A DNA stretch of 64,000 nt. Source: Parabacteroides merdae ATCC 43184. GTDB lineage: Bacteria > Bacteroidota > Bacteroidia > Bacteroidales > Tannerellaceae. Where the stretch lies: contig NZ_CP102286.1 of assembly GCF_025151215.1 (NCBI RefSeq), positions 496,001 through 560,000 on the forward strand, in the 5' to 3' direction. The notes under the pieces are model-generated. The model was not told where the DNA came from, made no database searches, and was given only the letters and a program-made list of their open reading frames with translations. Below, in pieces: positions 50,827 through 58,879 of this stretch. Each line of letters begins with the position of its first letter. The first letter of the stretch is position 1. Made by a program: the position numbers and the translations under genes.

Positions 50827-51534
50827 GAGACATTCTTTATATAAACGGATTGTTTCCTTCAGCCCGTAATAGAGAGCATCGCTGATCAAAGCATGACCGA
50901 TGGAAACTTCATCCAGTCCCGGGATGTTTTGATGGAAATAAGCCAGGTTTTCCAAACTCAGGTCATGACCGGCATTTATGCCTAATCCTAAGTTTTTGGC
51001 AAGTCCGGCGGCAGAGATGAAAGGAGCGATTGCTTCTTCGCGGTTTACAGGGTAGAGGGTCGCATAAGGTTCCGTGTATAACTCGATGCGGTCGGTTCCT
51101 GTCTTGGCAGCCAGTTCGATATTCTCAAGATCCGTTCCGACGAATATGGAAGTACGGATACCGTGTGAGGTAAAAGTTTCGACTAACTCGCTCAACTGGT
51201 CGAAATGGGCTTTCACGTCCCAACCTGCATTTGATGTGATGGCATCGGGAGCATCCGGCACTAGTGTCACCTGCGTCGGTTTTACTTTCAGAACCAGGTC
51301 TATAAACTTCTCGCAAGGATAACCTTCTATGTTAAACTCTGTTTTTATTTCCGGTTTCAAGGCATACACATCGCTGTATCGGATATGACGTTCGTCCGGT
51401 CTGGGATGAACGGTAATCCCTTGTGCACCGAAAGTTTCACAGTCTAATGCTACTTTTAATACGTTTGGTACATTGCCACCGCGTGCGTTGCGAATGGTTG
51501 CGACCTTGTTAATGTTTACACTTAAATTTGTCAT
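50818..51534 (-). CDS. pdxJ: Pyridoxine 5'-phosphate synthase
   Basis: A 238-residue TIM-barrel enzyme. It condenses 1-deoxyxylulose 5-phosphate with 3-amino-2-oxopropyl phosphate to give PNP, the vitamin B6 precursor. Family blocks are [42 protein letters not shown] (catalytic His), [30 protein letters not shown] and [13 protein letters not shown]. Full length. Its promoter overlaps that of the divergent CBS gene. Confidence 0.97.
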   Translation of the reverse strand: MTNLSVNINKVATIRNARGGNVPNVLKVALDCETFGAQGITVHPRPDERHIRYSDVYALKPEIKTEFNIEGYPCEKFIDLVLKVKPTQVTLVPDAPDAITSNAGWDVKAHFDQLSELVETFTSHGIRTSIFVGTDLENIELAAKTGTDRIELYTEPYATLYPVNREEAIAPFISAAGLAKNLGLGINAGHDLSLENLAYFHQNIPGLDEVSIGHALISDALYYGLKETIRLYKECLVY

Positions 51535-51563
51535 CGTATATCGTTATATCTTTTTTCTTTCAT

Positions 51564-51581
51564 TACATTTGCACAAAAGTA
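51564..51581. promoter_or_regulatory. Overlapping divergent promoters, pdxJ and CBS gene
   Basis: TACATTTG on the plus strand (51564-51571) and TACTTTTG on the minus strand (51574-51581) lie 2 bp apart. RNA polymerase could occupy only one at a time. Confidence 0.65.
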
Positions 51582-51619
51582 TCGGCAAATTTAGCAGTAT
51601 TTAGGGAATATACAGAAGA

Positions 51620-52279
51620 ATGTTGGTGAAAGATTTCATAACGAAGGAACTTCCGGTGTTAAAAAGTTTTGACACTGGGGAATACGCATTAGCCTTGATG
51701 GATGATTTTAAGTTAAAGCATCTGCCATTGTTAAGCGAAAACATATATCGGTGTCTGGTTTCGGAAAAAGACCTGTTGGCGATGCCTGATCCAACTGCTA
51801 TTATCGGTGATCCGGTTCTGTTTTCACCGAGTGTTCAAGAAGATACCCATATCTATGAGGCGTTGGCACTGGTCACTCGCTATCAGTTGAGCCTCCTTCC
51901 GGTCGTAAGTACGGAGGGAGAATATCGCGGGGTCATTACGCGCGATAAACTGATCGATATCCTGTCCGAGCTTTGCAATGCCGATACGGCCGGAAGTGTT
52001 TTTGTGCTGGAAGTGATGCCGCAGGATTATTCGATGACGGATATCGCCCGTTTGATCGAGGCGAATAATGCGCATATCTTGAGCCTGCTTTCCTATACGG
52101 ATAAGACGACCGGACGATTGCATCTGATTATCAAAATAGATCTGGAAGACGTCTCTCCTGTGATCCGTAGTTTTGAGCGTTTTAATTATACTGTCCTCTA
52201 TTATTTCATGGAAAAAGGAATGGTGGACGACCTGTTGCAGCAGCGGATGGAAGAATTGGTCCGTTATATGAACATATAA
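51620..52279 (+). CDS. CBS domain protein with C-terminal ACT-like region
   Basis: A 219-residue cytoplasmic protein. Two CBS motifs form the N-terminal half (about 1-60 and 70-128; MLVKDFITKELPVLKSFDTGEYALALMDDFKLKHLPLL and YRGVITRDKLIDIL). The C-terminal part (about 140-215) resembles an ACT-like ligand domain. Such modules bind adenosine nucleotides and adjust partners. It is followed 46 bp later by NAD kinase and may sense nucleotides for that step, which is an inference from position. Confidence 0.87.
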   Translation: MLVKDFITKELPVLKSFDTGEYALALMDDFKLKHLPLLSENIYRCLVSEKDLLAMPDPTAIIGDPVLFSPSVQEDTHIYEALALVTRYQLSLLPVVSTEGEYRGVITRDKLIDILSELCNADTAGSVFVLEVMPQDYSMTDIARLIEANNAHILSLLSYTDKTTGRLHLIIKIDLEDVSPVIRSFERFNYTVLYYFMEKGMVDDLLQQRMEELVRYMNI

Positions 52280-52325
52280 ACAATTGACAATTGATAATTG
52301 ACAATTAGAAAAATACGAATCGGGG

Positions 52326-53204
52326 ATGAAGAAGGTTGGAATATTTGGCAGTGAGTATCAGGCGGACAAGCAACTTGTGATTAAGCGTTTGTTTGAAAAA
52401 CTGGCTTCTTTGGAGGCTGAGGTTTTCGTGGACCGTGACTTTTATCTCTTCCTTACGGATGCATTGAACTATGAACCGCCGGTATCGGGCATCTTGACAA
52501 GCGACGAGTTTGATTTGGATGTGGCGTTGAGTCTGGGAGGAGACGGGACATTCCTGCGTACTGCCGCCAGGGTGAATAAGCAGGATATCCCCATTTTGGG
52601 CATCAATACCGGCCGCCTCGGTTTTCTGGCGGATGTGGCGAGCAATGATATTGAAGATACACTGGACGAATTATTTAAAAACTACTATAAGACGGAAGAA
52701 CGTACTTTATTGCGCCTTCATACGGAAGACCGGGTGTTTCACGGTTATAATTATGCCTTGAATGAGATTGCGATCCTGAAGCGGGACACCTCTTCCATGG
52801 TTACGATCCATACGGCGCTTAACGGGGAATATCTGACGTCTTATCAGGCTGATGGTTTAGTCATTTCTACACCGACAGGTTCGACGGCCTATTCGATGAG
52901 TGTGAACGGTCCGATTATCATTCCGCAAAGTAAGAATTTGGTGTTGAGTCCGGTCGCACCTCATTCGTTGAATGTCCGTCCGCTGGTAATTCCGGATTCC
53001 TTTACGATCACCCTGGGAGTGGAAAGCCGGAACAAATATTTTCTGATCGCCCTTGATGGGCGTTCCGAGATATTCCCGACCGGCATACAGCTGCGGGTGA
53101 GTAAAGCCGATTATACGACCAAGGTGATCAAACGATATAACCATACTTTTTATCAGACTCTCCGTGAAAAACTCATGTGGGGAGCCGATACGAGGATGAA
53201 ATAG
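52326..53204 (+). CDS. nadK: NAD kinase
   Basis: A 292-residue kinase that phosphorylates NAD to NADP. The signature GGDGTFLRTA lies at residues 71-80, followed by GINTGRLGFLADV and the NAD-binding TPTGSTAYSMSVNGPI. Family-typical length. Probably co-transcribed with the CBS gene. TTGACAAT-type repeats fill the gap before the gene. It converges with a broken histidine kinase gene only 18 bp away. Confidence 0.97.
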   Translation: MKKVGIFGSEYQADKQLVIKRLFEKLASLEAEVFVDRDFYLFLTDALNYEPPVSGILTSDEFDLDVALSLGGDGTFLRTAARVNKQDIPILGINTGRLGFLADVASNDIEDTLDELFKNYYKTEERTLLRLHTEDRVFHGYNYALNEIAILKRDTSSMVTIHTALNGEYLTSYQADGLVISTPTGSTAYSMSVNGPIIIPQSKNLVLSPVAPHSLNVRPLVIPDSFTITLGVESRNKYFLIALDGRSEIFPTGIQLRVSKADYTTKVIKRYNHTFYQTLREKLMWGADTRMK

Positions 53205-53222
53205 GCCTTCCTCTCCCTTGTG

Positions 53223-53928
53223 TTATCGTGTGTCCGATACTCCGTTTGTTGCTAGCGGAAGCGTGAACCAGAATGTGGAACCTTTTCCTAAAGTGGAGCA
53301 GACACCGATATTACCACCTAGTTTTTCTATGATGCTTTTACTGATGGATAGTCCGAGACCCGTTCCTTGCTTGTGGGCATTCAGTTTGACAAAACGGTCG
53401 AATATGTTTTTGCATGCTTCTTCGCTGATTCCGATGCCGGTATCTGTTACGGATACATATATCTTATTTTCTTTCAATCGGTAATCCAGTTTGATTTCGC
53501 CATTGGATGTGAATTTGATTGCATTGGTCAGGAAATTGGAGATTACCTGTGTGAGCCGTTTCGGATCGGAGTTAAGTTTGACGGAGGGTAAGTCCCGGTT
53601 GAAAGAGAAGCGTACATGATCCGGTATTTTTAAGGTATGGACGGCATAGATCTCCTCGCAAATTTCTTTGAAGTCGAACTTCTTCGGATGAATGTCGAAT
53701 GTGCTGGCTTCTATTTTTGAGAAATCGAGAATATCGTTGATCAGCTGTAAGAGCAGGTCGCTGTTCTTGTTCAGCCGCATGCAGTTTCTCCCGTATATTT
53801 ATTTCATTCGTGGTATCGATCAAATTGCTTTCTTTGTCGTATAGCTCGATACCTATCGGAAGCTTCTGGTAAATATTTTCCAGGTTCAGCTCTTTTTTCA
53901 AAGGGTTGTGTGTAGGAAAATGAGGCAT
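53223..53928 (-). pseudogene. Broken histidine kinase gene
   Basis: Two pieces in different frames. The 5' piece (to 53928) gives MPHFPTHNPLKKELNLENIYQKLPIGIELYDKESNLID, a PAS-like start, then INIREKLHAAEQE before the frame is lost. The 3' piece (53223-about 53780) holds the end of the dimerisation region (SDLLLQLINDILDFSKIEAS) and a full ATPase domain with N box (QVISNFLTNAIKF), G1 (DTGIGI) and G2 (GTGLGLSIS). The phospho-accepting His region (SHEIRTPL) is missing, so an internal deletion with frameshift has occurred. It cannot make a working kinase. Confidence 0.82.
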
Positions 53929-54348
53929 ATCCGTTTTTTTGCATATGATGTCTATTGTGTTGCATATAAAACATTAATCTATTGCATATAAGATCCTAAC
54001 GCCAATTTCAAAACAGATCTGTTTTTTCTTTTGTTCCGTCTCTTGTGATCTTTTGTATATTTCGTTTATTGGTTTGTTTATTTATGATAAAAGTTATGAT
54101 AATCATGTGATTTCGTAAAACATTGTAAAATTAGGGAATATAAATGGATTGTTATTCTTGATACTCGGATAAAGTTATGCGAATATGCTGTTTTTGTATA
54201 CAAAGCCGGAACTGGAGGTTCTCGAAGAAGCTAAATGTGTATCTAAAATTATGTTTTGTAGCATGATTTTGTTAAACATGGTTAAGTAAATGAATTTTCC
54301 AAGTAAAAATGTATGCTACATAACATAAAGTTCATATATTTGCACTGT

Positions 54349-54415
54349 GTTTTTCATGGTATTAGATTTAAGGTTAACAATGAAGATTGGCTGTCCGTGA
54401 GGATAGCCTTTTTTT
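54349..54415 (+). ncRNA. Small RNA candidate
   Basis: A TATATTTGC box at 54335-54343 is followed about 45 bp later by a clear terminator: GGCTGTCC-GTGA-GGATAGCC (54389-54408) and a T7 run. The transcript would be about 67 nt. A six-codon ORF (ATG at 54380) overlaps the hairpin. No -33 box is evident and no known RNA family was recognised. Confidence 0.35.
54389..54415 (+). terminator. Intrinsic terminator
   Basis: 8-bp GC-rich stem with a GTGA loop and T run. A similar hairpin (GGCTGTC / GGATAGCC) recurs at 55180-55211 after the lipoprotein gene. Confidence 0.85.
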
Positions 54416-54609
54416 GTTTTGCTATTTTGGGTATATAATATTTTTTTAGCGTAGGTTCTTTGTTAAGAGATAGGAACTTTATATAGATGTTTTAAAATGG
54501 TCGAATGAAATATTCGGATAATCAAATGTTATTGGAATATGTAAAAGGGAGGGTTATTTTTTGTTTCTATATTTTTGAAGATAAGTGGGTTGTTTAAAAT
54601 TGAATAATG

Positions 54610-54639
54610 TTGCATTCTTGAATGAATGTATTACTTTTG
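54610..54639 (+). promoter_or_regulatory. Promoter of the small lipoprotein gene
   Basis: TTG at 54610-54612, 19-bp spacer, TACTTTTG at 54632-54639. The ATG is at 54667. Confidence 0.65.
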
Positions 54640-54666
54640 TGCCGTAAATTTAAAAAAGACAAAAGT

Positions 54667-55140
54667 ATGAAGAAAGGTAGATTTTCATTGTTAGGCATTG
54701 TTGCTTTGTTTTTAGGTCTGATATTGGTTAGTTGTAGTGACGATGATGATCAGGGAGGAGTAATTGATACAGGTATACACAAAATTGTAGTGGAACAATC
54801 TGGTGATATAGACGCGTTTGAATTAGGACTTGTTTTTGGGGCGGTTAATACGACTAGTGGGCCTACGAAATTGTATGATGAGGACGGTAAGTATTTAGGA
54901 GAATCGCACTCAGTAACAAGAATGGAAGATGCTAAGGTATCCTGTCAGACAGGGGATGATGCTTTCTTTATGACTTGTGCAGGTTCTGTAACAAGTACTT
55001 CAGATGTATCAGGTAAAAAACTGAAGGTGCTGGTTACTGCTTATATAGATGGAAAAGAAGTAAACCAATTGGTGAAAGAATATGAAACTAAAGGTGAGAT
55101 ATTGATAGAAAATTTTAGTGTATCGACAACTGCAAAGTAA
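54667..55140 (+). CDS. Small lipoprotein of unknown function
   Basis: A 157-residue protein counted from ATG 54667. A signal peptide with lipobox LILVSC (Cys23) is followed by an acidic SDDDDQ stretch, which in Bacteroidetes often marks export of lipoproteins to the cell surface. The mature domain (about 35-157) has alternating strands (GIHKIVVEQSGD, KLKVLVTAYIDGK) suggestive of a beta-sandwich. I recognise no family. It has its own promoter and terminator, so it is a single-gene unit, in an AT-rich islet. Confidence 0.75.
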   Translation: MKKGRFSLLGIVALFLGLILVSCSDDDDQGGVIDTGIHKIVVEQSGDIDAFELGLVFGAVNTTSGPTKLYDEDGKYLGESHSVTRMEDAKVSCQTGDDAFFMTCAGSVTSTSDVSGKKLKVLVTAYIDGKEVNQLVKEYETKGEILIENFSVSTTAK

Positions 55141-55179
55141 ATAAGGAGTATTATTGATACTGTTTTAATAAGAAATCAA

Positions 55180-55211
55180 AAAAGGCTGTCTAAATTAGGA
55201 TAGCCTTTTTT
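55180..55211 (+). terminator. Terminator of the lipoprotein gene
   Basis: Stem AAAAGGCTGTC / GGATAGCCTTTT with a TAAATTA loop and T run. Confidence 0.8.
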
Positions 55212-55372
55212 GTTTGTATTTGAATATTAAAGATTAATGCAAAAAATGATATTGCTGCTGTTGGATATTTATTTTTATTGATGGTTAAGACTTGCCGTGA
55301 TTAGTAAGAAAAGATTGTTTATTGTTTTTTTTATGCTTATGTTTGCAACTTTAATAGTATTTATCAATTCAA

Positions 55373-55380
55373 TAATTTTG
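55373..55380 (+). promoter_or_regulatory. -7 element of the His/Asp-rich protein gene
   Basis: TAATTTTG, 6 bp before the ATG at 55387; if used, the mRNA would be almost leaderless. TTTG at 55342 is too far to be a good -33. Confidence 0.4.
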
Positions 55381-55386
55381 CGAAAT

Positions 55387-55917
55387 ATGAGACAGCTTAA
55401 AATCATACTATTATTAGTAGCCTTTTCTTGTTCCGTATTTGCACAGGATAGGTTATCTCTGTTTATAAGCAGGGCAAATAAATATGCCTCAGTGGAGCTA
55501 TCAGATTATCGAAAGCGTTTATGTGTAGAATATAATATGTCCAATAATTCATTGGATGATTATTACAGGCGGTGCGGAAGAAATTGGGGGAATGTCGGTT
55601 TGGCTCTTGAAATAGCCAGAACTTCCGGTAGGCATATGCGGGATGTTTGTGATTATTATAAACGTTATCATCGACATGGTTGGGATCGCGTATTGATAGA
55701 GATAGGTATAAGACCGGGATCAACATGTTACAAGCCTTTTTATGACAGGATTCATTATCATAGTAACTGTTGGCATGAACATTATTGCTCGTATTGTGAT
55801 CATCACGATAAACACCATTATAAGCATCATAAAAAACATAAACACCACAAACATCATAAACATCATAAATGGCACGATGGCTATGACGATGATGATTGGG
55901 ATGACGATGATGATTAA
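55387..55917 (+). CDS. Exported protein with His-rich and Asp-rich tail
   Basis: A 176-residue protein counted from ATG 55387. Signal peptide 1-20 (ending SVFAQ). A compact helical domain (about 21-125) contains YYRRCGRNWGNVGLALEIARTSG and DVCDYYKRYHRHGWDRVLIEIGI. The tail (about 125-162) is dominated by His with Lys (repeated HKHHKHH), and the last 15 residues are almost all Asp. Such tails bind Zn, Ni, Cu or Co. I infer metal buffering in the periplasm or at the surface. The next gene, 27 bp later, encodes a small barrel with its own Asp/His loop. An upstream in-frame ATG at 55297 is less likely. Confidence 0.75.
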   Translation: MRQLKIILLLVAFSCSVFAQDRLSLFISRANKYASVELSDYRKRLCVEYNMSNNSLDDYYRRCGRNWGNVGLALEIARTSGRHMRDVCDYYKRYHRHGWDRVLIEIGIRPGSTCYKPFYDRIHYHSNCWHEHYCSYCDHHDKHHYKHHKKHKHHKHHKHHKWHDGYDDDDWDDDDD

Positions 55918-55944
55918 CATTTATAGATATAAAAGTATATTGAA

Positions 55945-56472
55945 ATGAGAAAGATTTTAATTTTTTTAGGACTATTGTTTGTTATGTTGAGTAACATTTA
56001 TGCTCAAAAAGGCAGACAAGCGATTGGATTCGGATTGAGTTATGGGACAGAAATTGAAAGTATTGGTTTAGGGTTGAAATACCAATATAACATAACTAAC
56101 CCCATACGTCTCGAACCGTCTTTGAATTATTTTATAGAAAATGACAATGTTAGTATGTTGGACGTGAATATGAATCTTCATTACTTATGTCCTGTGGGGA
56201 GGAGTGTCAAATTATATCCTTTATTTGGTTTTACATTTTCCAATTGGATGTTTGATTTGGGCGATGGATTTGATATAGATGTGGATGGAGATCATATTCA
56301 TATTGACAAGGACGATGACCATCATAATGAATGTAGAGTAGGAGTGAATATTGGTGGTGGAGCCGATTTTGTGTTGACAAGTAATTGGATTATGAATTTC
56401 GAATTGCGATATCAGTTAGTTAGTGATTTTGATCAAGCTGTTTTTAATTTGGGATTTGCTTATCGATTTTAA
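55945..56472 (+). CDS. Small outer membrane beta-barrel protein with Asp/His loop
   Basis: A 175-residue protein with a signal peptide (1-20, ending IYAQ) and about eight amphipathic strands ending in the aromatic terminus FAYRF, as in OmpX/OmpW-like barrels. Between strands lies DGFDIDVDGDHIHIDKDDDHHNE (about 108-130), a metal-binding-like loop of alternating acidic and His residues. It follows the His/Asp-rich protein by 27 bp on the same strand, so they probably work together. AT-rich codon use matches that gene rather than the core genome. Function unknown. Confidence 0.75.
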   Translation: MRKILIFLGLLFVMLSNIYAQKGRQAIGFGLSYGTEIESIGLGLKYQYNITNPIRLEPSLNYFIENDNVSMLDVNMNLHYLCPVGRSVKLYPLFGFTFSNWMFDLGDGFDIDVDGDHIHIDKDDDHHNECRVGVNIGGGADFVLTSNWIMNFELRYQLVSDFDQAVFNLGFAYRF

Positions 56473-56606
56473 TTTACTCCTTAATTAAGGAACTATAAAA
56501 GGAAATTTGTCAGAATTCACAGGATGCGATTCCGGATCAAGCCCAAATCGCATCCAATATTCTTTCTTTCACCTGCGAGATGAAATCTATTTATGAATAA
56601 AAACCG

Positions 56607-56615
56607 TATCTTTGC
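56607..56615 (+). promoter_or_regulatory. -7 element of the FHA gene
   Basis: TATCTTTGC 34 bp before the ATG. Confidence 0.6.
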
Positions 56616-56648
56616 GCAGAATTATATGTCGATATCCAAAAATAAGAT

Positions 56649-57182
56649 ATGAAGAGAGTTTTCTGCCCCAAGTGTGATAATCAGTTAGCGTTTGACGAAA
56701 CGAAATATCCGGAAGGTAAAGTGTTGGCGTTCGTATGCCCGCAATGTGGTTCTCAGTTTAAGATCAAGTTAGGACGAAAAATAGTCCGTACCGAATCGGG
56801 ACAGGAAAAAGAGGTGAAGGAACCTGACTTCTCCTGCGGCTATATTACGGTAATCGAAAATGTCTTTGGATTCAAACAGGAACTTCCACTTGTAATGGGT
56901 GATAACGTGATCGGCCGCCGCAATAAAGATACTGACGGAGTCGATGTCCCCATCATCACAAGCGATCCTAGCATGGGGCGTAAACATTGTGTGATCAATG
57001 TGAAAGAAGATAAGGAAGGAAAGCTCATTTATACATTGCGCGATTTCCCGAGTCTTACCGGAACATTTCTGTGCAGCGTACTTGTCGGAAAGAAAGAACA
57101 GGTGCGGGTTGGAGAAGGCGCCATTGTAACGATCGGTGCTACCACCTTTATTCTTCATGTACCGGGAGGGGAGGAAGAGTAG
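56649..57182 (+). CDS. Zinc-ribbon and FHA domain protein
   Basis: A 177-residue cytoplasmic protein. The N-terminus is a zinc ribbon with two Cys pairs (FCPKCDNQ near residues 5-12 and FVCPQCGSQF near 29-38), like the MJ0042-type ribbon. The C-terminal half (about 80-177) is an FHA domain with GRR, SMGRKHC (the Ser/His phosphothreonine-binding loop) and GT-F. It should bind a phosphothreonine peptide. No Ser/Thr kinase is in the window, so the partner is unknown. Confidence 0.85.
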   Translation: MKRVFCPKCDNQLAFDETKYPEGKVLAFVCPQCGSQFKIKLGRKIVRTESGQEKEVKEPDFSCGYITVIENVFGFKQELPLVMGDNVIGRRNKDTDGVDVPIITSDPSMGRKHCVINVKEDKEGKLIYTLRDFPSLTGTFLCSVLVGKKEQVRVGEGAIVTIGATTFILHVPGGEEE

Positions 57183-57599
57183 CCTTTTCTATTTGAACTT
57201 AGATACTGTCCGGAGTGAAACTGACCTCTACATCAAGGCGATAAGGGAGATAGGGAAATTGGCGTAGGTTTCGGGAGAGATGGATGCAAAAATCCTTTTC
57301 GACTCCGGGGGCAGTAAACTAAGCTAAAGAATCATTATTCATGCTTTTGTATTCGACTTCGAATATAAAACAACTCATATCGGGTTTGGCTCACGCCCTT
57401 TTACATAAAGAACTACAAATATACTAAACGAAAGTTTCATAAATTATGGTCAAATAGACCTTAAAAGGCTATCAGTTAGTCTGTAATCTTGGCGTTGTAT
57501 TAAAATGTAAGTGTTAAATCGGATATTTCGAACAATCTTTCTGACAGATCTCTTTTTTATATGTACTTTTGTAATCGAAAGAGGCAATGAGGTTAATTA
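57183..57599. other. Intergenic region with a decayed coding fragment
   Basis: On the minus strand, 57199-57318 encodes about 39 codons that look protein-like (ends YLPYRLDVEVSFTPDSI then stop) but has an upstream stop and no start, so it is probably the remnant of a lost gene's C-terminus. The remainder is AT-rich, with a TACTTTTG box at 57564-57571 ahead of the MFS gene. Confidence 0.4.
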
Positions 57600-58805
57600 A
57601 TGGAACAGAACAAGGTACAGGCCACTACGGGGATCACTTTCCGTATACTGGTCGCTTTGAGCATATGTCACTGCTTGAATGACACATTACAGTCCGTTAT
57701 CTCGGCTGTTTATCCACTATTTAAGGAAGATTTAGGGTTGAGCTTTGCCCAGATCGGGTTGATAACGCTTGTCTACCAGTCGGCTGCATCCGTATGTCAG
57801 CCGTTGACTGGACTTTTTTTTGACAAATGGCCCTCGGCATGGTCGTTGCCGACAGGGATGAGTTTTACGCTTGTGGGGTTGTTGAGCTTGGCTTTTGCCA
57901 ATACGCTGCCATTAGTCCTTTGTTCGGTGGCATTGGTAGGGATCGGCTCGTCGGTCTTCCATCCGGAGGCCTCCCGGTTGACTTCACTCGCATCGGGTGG
58001 AAAGCGAGGATTGGCGCAATCGTTGTTCCAGGTCGGAGGAAACTTGGGAGGATCGTTGGGACCGTTGCTTGCAGCCGTTTTTGTCGCCCCCTACGGGCGG
58101 AGGCATATCGCCTTGTTTACGATCCTGGCTTTTACTGCGATTATGGTGATGATCCCTGTTGGGCATTGGTATAAAAGTTTCCTGCTCCGGTTGAGGAAAG
58201 CGGAAGGAGAAACGCTTAAGACGAGTGTCTGCAGACCACTCCCGATGGGAAAGACCGTATTCTCGATAGCGATCCTGTTGATCCTAATCTTCTCCAAATA
58301 TATTTATATGGCGAGTTTGAATAGCTATTACACCTTTTACCTGATTCATAAGTTCGGGGTCAGTGTGCAAGCTTCTCAACTTTATCTCTTTGTTTTCCTG
58401 ATTGCGACGGCAATCGGAACGCTGTTAGGCGGACCGATCGGTGACCGGGTAGGACGGAAGTACGTGATCTGGGCTTCTATCTTAGGTGCAGCCCCGTTTA
58501 CACTAATCATGCCTCACGTGGAAAACCTATATCTGACGACGATTCTCAGCTTCTGTGTCGGCTTGACCTTGTCGTCGGCTTTCCCGGCTATTCTAGTGTA
58601 TGCACAGGAATTATTACCGTATAAATTAGGTCTGATCTCCGGTCTTTTTTTCGGTTTTGCCTTTGGGGTAGCGGGGATTGCATCGGCTGTGTTGGGGAAT
58701 ATGGCTGATCGGTATGGCATAGAGGCGGTTTATAACGTATGTGGCTATATGCCCCTTATCGGATTGGTCACGTGGTTCTTGCCTGACCTTAAGAAGAAAC
58801 GGTAG
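57600..58805 (+). CDS. MFS transporter, fosmidomycin-resistance (Fsr) type
   Basis: A 401-residue, twelve-segment major facilitator. The start FRILVALSICHCLNDTLQSVISAVYPLFKEDLGLSFAQIGLITLVYQ is characteristic of the Fsr branch; GLFFDKWPSAW is loop 2-3 and GGPIGDRVGRKYV the matching site in the second half. It is expected to be an inner membrane drug or metabolite exporter. It lies 74 bp upstream of the TolC-HlyD-permease genes in the same direction, so it may belong to that efflux unit. Confidence 0.9.
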   Translation: MEQNKVQATTGITFRILVALSICHCLNDTLQSVISAVYPLFKEDLGLSFAQIGLITLVYQSAASVCQPLTGLFFDKWPSAWSLPTGMSFTLVGLLSLAFANTLPLVLCSVALVGIGSSVFHPEASRLTSLASGGKRGLAQSLFQVGGNLGGSLGPLLAAVFVAPYGRRHIALFTILAFTAIMVMIPVGHWYKSFLLRLRKAEGETLKTSVCRPLPMGKTVFSIAILLILIFSKYIYMASLNSYYTFYLIHKFGVSVQASQLYLFVFLIATAIGTLLGGPIGDRVGRKYVIWASILGAAPFTLIMPHVENLYLTTILSFCVGLTLSSAFPAILVYAQELLPYKLGLISGLFFGFAFGVAGIASAVLGNMADRYGIEAVYNVCGYMPLIGLVTWFLPDLKKKR

Positions 58806-58879
58806 TAGCTGGGGAACAATAAAGGCGATCGCCTTGTTATAAGTCATAAAATTCGCACAAACTAAATTTAGACACATTT

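Larger units (their letters stand above)
53929..54609. other. AT-rich intergenic region
   Basis: About 680 bp with no protein gene. The only structured part is a promoter-terminator pair at 54335-54415 (listed as a small RNA candidate). The rest is A+T-rich and featureless to my reading. Confidence 0.5.

Noticed and set aside
55720..55920. 66-codon hydrophobic minus-strand ORF
   Set aside because: It is the complement of the His/Asp codon run (CAT, GAT repeats read as Met/Ile/Val) and not a gene.
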